Assembly: GCA_020436865.1 (NCBI GenBank)
Contig: JAGQXA010000466.1
Span: 1 to 10,622, forward strand
Length of the DNA stretch: 10,622 bases
Direction: 5' to 3'
From: Saprospiraceae bacterium
Lineage (GTDB): Bacteria; Bacteroidota; Bacteroidia; Chitinophagales; Saprospiraceae
Shown piece by piece: positions 7,381 through 10,622 of this stretch (position 1 is its first letter; every line of letters begins with the position of its first letter). A program made the translations under genes and the position numbers. The notes beneath the pieces are model-generated. The model saw only the letters and a list, made by a program, of their open reading frames with translations, searched no databases and had not been told where the DNA came from.

Positions 7381-7396
7381 GCGGTCTCCAGACCGC
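7381..7396. repeat. Perfect palindrome downstream of the toxin gene
   Basis: GCGGTCT and AGACCGC are exact reverse complements around CC (7381-7396). Together with the following CTCCC, its right part TCCAGACCGCTCCC (7387-7400) matches TCCTGAACGCTCCC (102-115) at 12 of 14 positions, so both may belong to one dispersed palindromic family. No T-run follows, so it is a poor terminator. It may be a repeat element or a regulatory dyad. Confidence 0.6.
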
Positions 7397-7428
7397 TCCC
7401 CCGAAAGGCCCGGAAAAAAGCGACGCCT

Positions 7429-7464
7429 GCGCCGAGGATCGCCTTTGAAGGCAACCCTCGGCGC
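7429..7464. repeat. Long hairpin between the toxin gene and the DUF5916 gene
   Basis: GCGCCGAGG (7429-7437) pairs perfectly with CCTCGGCGC (7456-7464). Inside it, GCCT (7441-7444) pairs with AGGC (7449-7452). The plus strand continues into a moderately T-rich stretch (CTGTTCTTGTCTTTG), so it could end transcription from the toxin-antitoxin pair. On the minus strand a run of six T starts about 10 bases beyond the stem. It might instead be a leader structure of the DUF5916 gene, whose start is 38 bases downstream. Confidence 0.5.
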
Positions 7465-7501
7465 CTGTTCTTGTCTTTGTCGGCGTATTAACCCTGCTTC
7501 C

Positions 7502-10168
7502 ATGATCACACTGAGAATACCCTTGGCGCTCCTGCTATGGAGCTGCCTGCTGTCGGCGCTGTCCGCTCAGCCTGCCGAAATCGAAGCTACCGCTTCCAGT
7601 TCCCGGCGTTCCTACGAAACCCAACGGATCCTGGATCAGGCGCCCGTCATCGACGGCGATCTGAGCGATCCTTGCTGGGAACAGGTCGAATGGGGCACCG
7701 GATTCACCCAGCTCACTCCCGCCGACGGCGCGGCTCCGACCCAGGAGACCGCCTTCAAGATCCTGTACGACGAGAAGAATCTCTATCTTGGCTTCCGTTG
7801 CCACGATTCCTCGCCCGACAGCGTGGTGAGTCGCATGTCGAGACGCGACGGCTTCGAGGGCGACTGGGTAGAGGTCAATATCGATAGCTACCACGACCTG
7901 CGCACGGCCTTTTCCTTTACCTCCTCGGTATCGGGAGTGAAAGGCGACGAGTTCGTGTCCAATAACGGCGATAATTGGGACTCGAGCTGGAATCCGATCT
8001 GGAACCTCAAGACGCAGGTCGACTCCCTCGGCTGGACCGCCGAGGTCAGGATACCCCTCAGCCAGTTGCGCTTCAGCGGAGAAGAGGAACAGGTGTGGGG
8101 ACTGCAGTTCACCCGCCGCGATTTTCGAAACGAGTCGCGCTCGATCTGGCAGTATATTCCGCAGAATTCGGGCTATTGGGTCAGCGGATTCGGCGAGTTA
8201 AAAGGCATTAGAGGCATCAAGCCGCAAAAGCAGATCGAGATCCAACCCTATGTGGTCGGGCAGCTGGAAACCTTCGCCAAAGAGGAAGGCAACCCCTTCG
8301 CCGACGGCTTCGACCAATCGCTCAACGCCGGCGTCGACGGCAAGATCGGGATCACCAACGACCTCACGCTCGATTTTACGGTCAATCCCGATTTCGGGCA
8401 GGTAGAGGCCGACCCCTCGGTGCTGAACCTCGACGGCTTCCGGATCTTCTTCAGCGAACGCCGCCCCTTTTTCATCGAGAACCGCAACATCTTCGACTTC
8501 GCGATCTCGAACGTCGCCGCCGGCGGTCCGTTCGGGGCCGACAACCTCTTCTACTCCCGCCGGATCGGAGGCGCGCCGCATACCTATCCCGACCTGAACG
8601 ACGACGAATACGCCGATGTGCCGGAAAACTCGACCATCCTGGGCGCCGCCAAGTTTAGCGGGAAATTGCGCAATGGCTTGTCGATCGGCGTACTGGAAAG
8701 CATTACCGGCCGCATGGAAGCCGAGATCGACGAACAAGGAGAGCGCCGCCGAGAAGTGGTCGAACCCCTGACCAACTACTTCGTCGGACGCCTGCAGCAG
8801 GATTTCGATGGCGGAAATACCGTGGTCGGAGGGATCCTCACCGCTACTAACCGCAAACTCGACGGCACCGGCCTCGATGGCTTGCACCGCGAGGCCTATA
8901 GCGGAGGGCTCGATGTCGTGCACAAGTGGAAAGACCAACGCTGGGAACTGCGGGGCAACCTGATCTTCAGCGAAGTACAGGGCAGCCAGGAGGCGATCCT
9001 GAACACGCAAACCTCCTTCGAACACAACTTCCAACGCCCGGATGCCGACCACCTGGAGGTCGACTCCACCGCCACCTCCCTGCAAGGCTGGGGCGGCACG
9101 GTAGCGCTGGGAAAGTTCGGGGGCAACTTTAAATTCCAGGGCGGCGTCACCTGGCGTTCGCCCGGGATGGAGTTCAACGACCTGGGCTTCATGCGAAATG
9201 CCGACGAGATCCAGCACTTCCTCTGGGCCGGCTACCGCTGGACCCAGCCCTTCTCCATCTTCCGGCAACTGGGCGTCAACTGGAATGAGTGGGCCTCCTG
9301 GGACTTCGGCGGAAATCACCTCTACCAGGGCTTCAATACGAATTTCTTCGCCACGCTGACCAACTTCTGGGGGATCAGTTCCGGACTGAACTACGACGCC
9401 AAAGATGTTTCCAATAACGCACTTTTCGGGGGGCCTGCCCTGCGGCGATCGAACGGCCTGGGCAACTGGTTCAACCTCAATTCCGATCCGCGCAAGAAAC
9501 TGGGCTTCGAATACTTCATGTTCCACTTCTGGGCCTTCGACAAGGGGGTGGATATTCGCGAGTACGGGATCTTCGCCCGGGTGCAGCCGACCAACGCCTT
9601 CAATTTCTCCATCGGGCCCTCGATCAATTTCCACGAGCGAGTGATCCAGTACGTGACCGACCTGGAATATGCCGAAGATACGCGTTTCATCGCCGGTACC
9701 GTCGACCAGCGCACCCTCAGCCTGACCATCCGACTCAACTACAACATCACTCCCAACCTGACCATCCAATACTACGGTCAGCCCTTTATTTCGCGGGGCC
9801 GCTACGACGAGTTCAAATACGCCACCAATACCCTGGCCCGCGAGCTCAGCGATCGCTACTACCAGTACCAGCCGGAAGAGATCTCGTACGACGAGGCGAA
9901 GGAGGTCTACTACATCGACGAGCTGGCCGACGGAACCGTCGACTATGAGTTCGAGAACCCCGATTTCAACTTCATCCAGTTCCGCTCCAACCTCGTCGCC
10001 CGCTGGGAATACGTGCCCGGATCCGAGCTCTTCCTCGTCTGGACGCAAGGCAATACCGCCTCCGGCAATCCGGCCGACCGGCTCGTGCCCAGCCTGACGG
10101 AAAATCTGTTCACCAATCAGGCGCACAATATCTTTCTGGTGAAATGGACGTACCGGTTTCTGTTGTAG
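7502..10168 (+). CDS. DUF5916 protein: CBM9-like domain plus predicted outer-membrane barrel
   Basis: This is an 888-residue protein from the ATG at 7502. That start is preferred over an in-frame TTG at 7445 because it begins directly with a signal peptide (MITLRIPLALLLW..., predicted cut after ALSA, residue 22), whereas the upstream extension lies inside a hairpin. Residues about 42-235 are a CBM9-like beta-sandwich: PVIDGDLSDPCWEQV (48-62), LYLGFRCHD (94-102), GDWVEVNID, and GWTAEVRIPLSQLRF (177-191). From about 245 to the end is the DUF5916 region, with its hallmark TVNPDFGQVEADPS...FFSERRPFFIENRNIF (about 293-330), followed by alternating aromatic strands typical of an outer-membrane barrel and the ending KWTYRFLL. 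The family is common in Bacteroidota but its function is unknown. CBM9-like domains in general often bind sugars; ligand binding here is speculation. No SusC or peptidase partner is adjacent. No good promoter was found in 7325-7501. Confidence 0.88.
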   Translation: MITLRIPLALLLWSCLLSALSAQPAEIEATASSSRRSYETQRILDQAPVIDGDLSDPCWEQVEWGTGFTQLTPADGAAPTQETAFKILYDEKNLYLGFRCHDSSPDSVVSRMSRRDGFEGDWVEVNIDSYHDLRTAFSFTSSVSGVKGDEFVSNNGDNWDSSWNPIWNLKTQVDSLGWTAEVRIPLSQLRFSGEEEQVWGLQFTRRDFRNESRSIWQYIPQNSGYWVSGFGELKGIRGIKPQKQIEIQPYVVGQLETFAKEEGNPFADGFDQSLNAGVDGKIGITNDLTLDFTVNPDFGQVEADPSVLNLDGFRIFFSERRPFFIENRNIFDFAISNVAAGGPFGADNLFYSRRIGGAPHTYPDLNDDEYADVPENSTILGAAKFSGKLRNGLSIGVLESITGRMEAEIDEQGERRREVVEPLTNYFVGRLQQDFDGGNTVVGGILTATNRKLDGTGLDGLHREAYSGGLDVVHKWKDQRWELRGNLIFSEVQGSQEAILNTQTSFEHNFQRPDADHLEVDSTATSLQGWGGTVALGKFGGNFKFQGGVTWRSPGMEFNDLGFMRNADEIQHFLWAGYRWTQPFSIFRQLGVNWNEWASWDFGGNHLYQGFNTNFFATLTNFWGISSGLNYDAKDVSNNALFGGPALRRSNGLGNWFNLNSDPRKKLGFEYFMFHFWAFDKGVDIREYGIFARVQPTNAFNFSIGPSINFHERVIQYVTDLEYAEDTRFIAGTVDQRTLSLTIRLNYNITPNLTIQYYGQPFISRGRYDEFKYATNTLARELSDRYYQYQPEEISYDEAKEVYYIDELADGTVDYEFENPDFNFIQFRSNLVARWEYVPGSELFLVWTQGNTASGNPADRLVPSLTENLFTNQAHNIFLVKWTYRFLL

Positions 10169-10171
10169 AAA

Positions 10172-10260
10172 AAAGATGAAAGTAGAAAGATAAAAGAGGG
10201 CCGTTGCGCAGAGCGCACCGGTCTCTTTTGACTGTCTTTCATCTTTCTACTTTCATCTTT
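10172..10260. repeat. 20-bp perfect inverted repeat between converging genes
   Basis: AAAGATGAAAGTAGAAAGAT (10172-10191) is the exact reverse complement of 10241-10260. The arms start just after the DUF5916 stop codon and end just before the stop codon of the minus-strand gene. A smaller hairpin (10192-10229) sits between them. Transcripts from either side could fold into a long stem. It is probably part of a two-way terminator, and possibly a dispersed repeat. Confidence 0.85.
10192..10229. terminator. Likely bidirectional intrinsic terminator
   Basis: AAAAGAG (10192-10198) pairs with CTCTTTT (10223-10229). Inside, CCG (10201-10203) pairs with CGG (10219-10221) and TGCGC (10205-10209) with GCGCA (10213-10217) around an AGA loop. 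The GC-rich stem is flanked by A-run and T-run on opposite sides, so it works in either direction. Its position between two convergent genes fits. Confidence 0.65.
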
Positions 10261-10264
10261 CTAC
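10237..10264. repeat. Two tandem copies of a 14-base unit
   Basis: TTTCATCTTTCTAC occurs twice without a gap (10237-10250 and 10251-10264). The second copy contains CTA (10261-10263), the stop codon of the minus-strand gene. Imperfect reverse-complement copies lie at about 10165-10195 and include the TAG stop of the DUF5916 gene, so the same unit appears in both arms of the larger inverted repeat. Confidence 0.8.
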
Positions 10265-10622
10265 TTCCCCTTAAACATCGTCAACTCCGAGTACCCCTCC
10301 AGCTTGTCCTTCTTGTCGTACATCTCCTGGCGGACCATCCCGTAGCCCTCGGCATACCATTCGACGGTGCGGTAGCTCTTTTTGACGAAAGCCACTTTGG
10401 TTTCGATCTGCTGGCTCAGGCGATAGCAGTCGAAGGTGCCGGCGGGGGTCGTGATCGATTCCTTGGCCTCGACCTTTCGGTCGGAAACCTGGAATGTCAG
10501 GGTCATCAGGCGCATGCCGTTGCTGGAGGCCACGATCTCGGTGAAACCGTCGGGCAGCTTGGCGCCGACCTCCAGGGAAGCGGGGAAGAGCAGTCCATCG
10601 CCCGAGATCTCGACCTCCATGC
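10261..10622 (-). CDS. TapB/DUF3108-like hypothetical protein, 3' part
   Basis: The last 119 residues are visible, and the gene runs out of the window at its 5' end. The Met encoded at 10618-10620 is probably internal, because the visible part has no signal peptide and begins mid-domain. The features resemble small Bacteroidota proteins of the TapB/DUF3108 type: LEVGAKLPDG, the motif TPAGTFDCYRLSQQIE (about residues 57-72), and an ending KSYRTVEWYAEGYGMVRQEMYDKKDKLEGYSELTMFKGK. These are usually exported beta-rich proteins of unknown role, and I cannot assign a function. The gene converges on the DUF5916 gene, and its stop codon lies within the tandem repeat. The family call rests on the PAGTFDCY and VEWYA/GYGMV motifs, recognised from memory. 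Confidence 0.65.
   Translation of the reverse strand, partial: MEVEISGDGLLFPASLEVGAKLPDGFTEIVASSNGMRLMTLTFQVSDRKVEAKESITTPAGTFDCYRLSQQIETKVAFVKKSYRTVEWYAEGYGMVRQEMYDKKDKLEGYSELTMFKGK

Noticed and set aside
7445..7501. In-frame TTG start extending the DUF5916 protein by 19 residues
   Set aside because: The extension (MKATLGACSCLCRR...) would bury the signal peptide and lies in a hairpin; the ATG at 7502 gives a normal signal peptide.
7512..7546. Possible lipobox (LWSC) in the DUF5916 signal peptide
   Set aside because: Trp at -2 does not fit the lipobox, and a better signal peptidase I site (ALSA before Gln) follows; a barrel protein is not expected to be a lipoprotein.
8198..10126. Very long open frame (642 codons) on the minus strand opposite the DUF5916 gene
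   Set aside because: It is a shadow of the GC-rich codon pattern of the real gene: the translation is low-complexity Val/Gly/Glu/Arg, with no recognisable domain or signal. The plus-strand frame has clear family motifs.
1..10622. CRISPR arrays, tRNA or rRNA genes, and insertion sequences
   Set aside because: I saw no regularly spaced repeats, tRNA cloverleaf or TPsiC-like segments, rRNA motifs or transposase sequences in any part of the window.

Overview
The window looks like chromosomal DNA from a GC-rich member of the Bacteroidota, perhaps near the Saprospiria/Lewinella group. Four things point there: a type IX secretion (T9SS) sorting domain with a PNP motif at the end of the first protein; a DUF5916 outer-membrane-type protein; start codons preceded by A-rich sequence instead of a Shine-Dalgarno site; and -7 boxes matching the Bacteroidota consensus TAnnTTTG upstream of two genes. 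The lineage is inferred from gene content only.

Layout. 1-132: non-coding, with a short perfect palindrome just upstream of the first gene. 133-2169 (+): secreted choice-of-anchor B (LVIVD propeller) protein with three Ig-like modules and a T9SS tail. 2173-3357 (-): ribonuclease D, convergent with the first gene and separated from it by only 3 bases. 3358-3600: divergent intergenic region with a promoter for each side. 3601-6672 (+): large AsmA-family envelope protein with a Lys/Glu/Ala-rich helical tail. 6802-7324 (+): AT-rich two-gene toxin-antitoxin module made of a 54-residue putative antitoxin and a PIN-domain (VapC-like) toxin whose start overlaps it. 7325-7501: non-coding, with several dyads and hairpins. 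7502-10168 (+): DUF5916 protein with a CBM9-like N-terminal domain and a predicted outer-membrane barrel. 10165-10264: elaborate inverted/tandem repeat and likely two-way terminator. 10261-10622 (-): 3' part of a TapB/DUF3108-like protein that runs off the window.

Most genes appear to be independent single-gene units. The common theme is the cell envelope: a T9SS cargo, an inner-membrane-anchored AsmA protein and an outer-membrane barrel. RNase D is housekeeping. The toxin-antitoxin pair is the only clearly accessory piece: lines counted by hand are about 32-38% GC, against about 53-67% in the neighbouring genes, which suggests acquisition by transfer. I did not find a convincing new multi-gene system. 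The points most worth a second look are the small antitoxin, two related intergenic palindromes, and the repeat at 10165-10264 that contains the stop codons of both converging genes.
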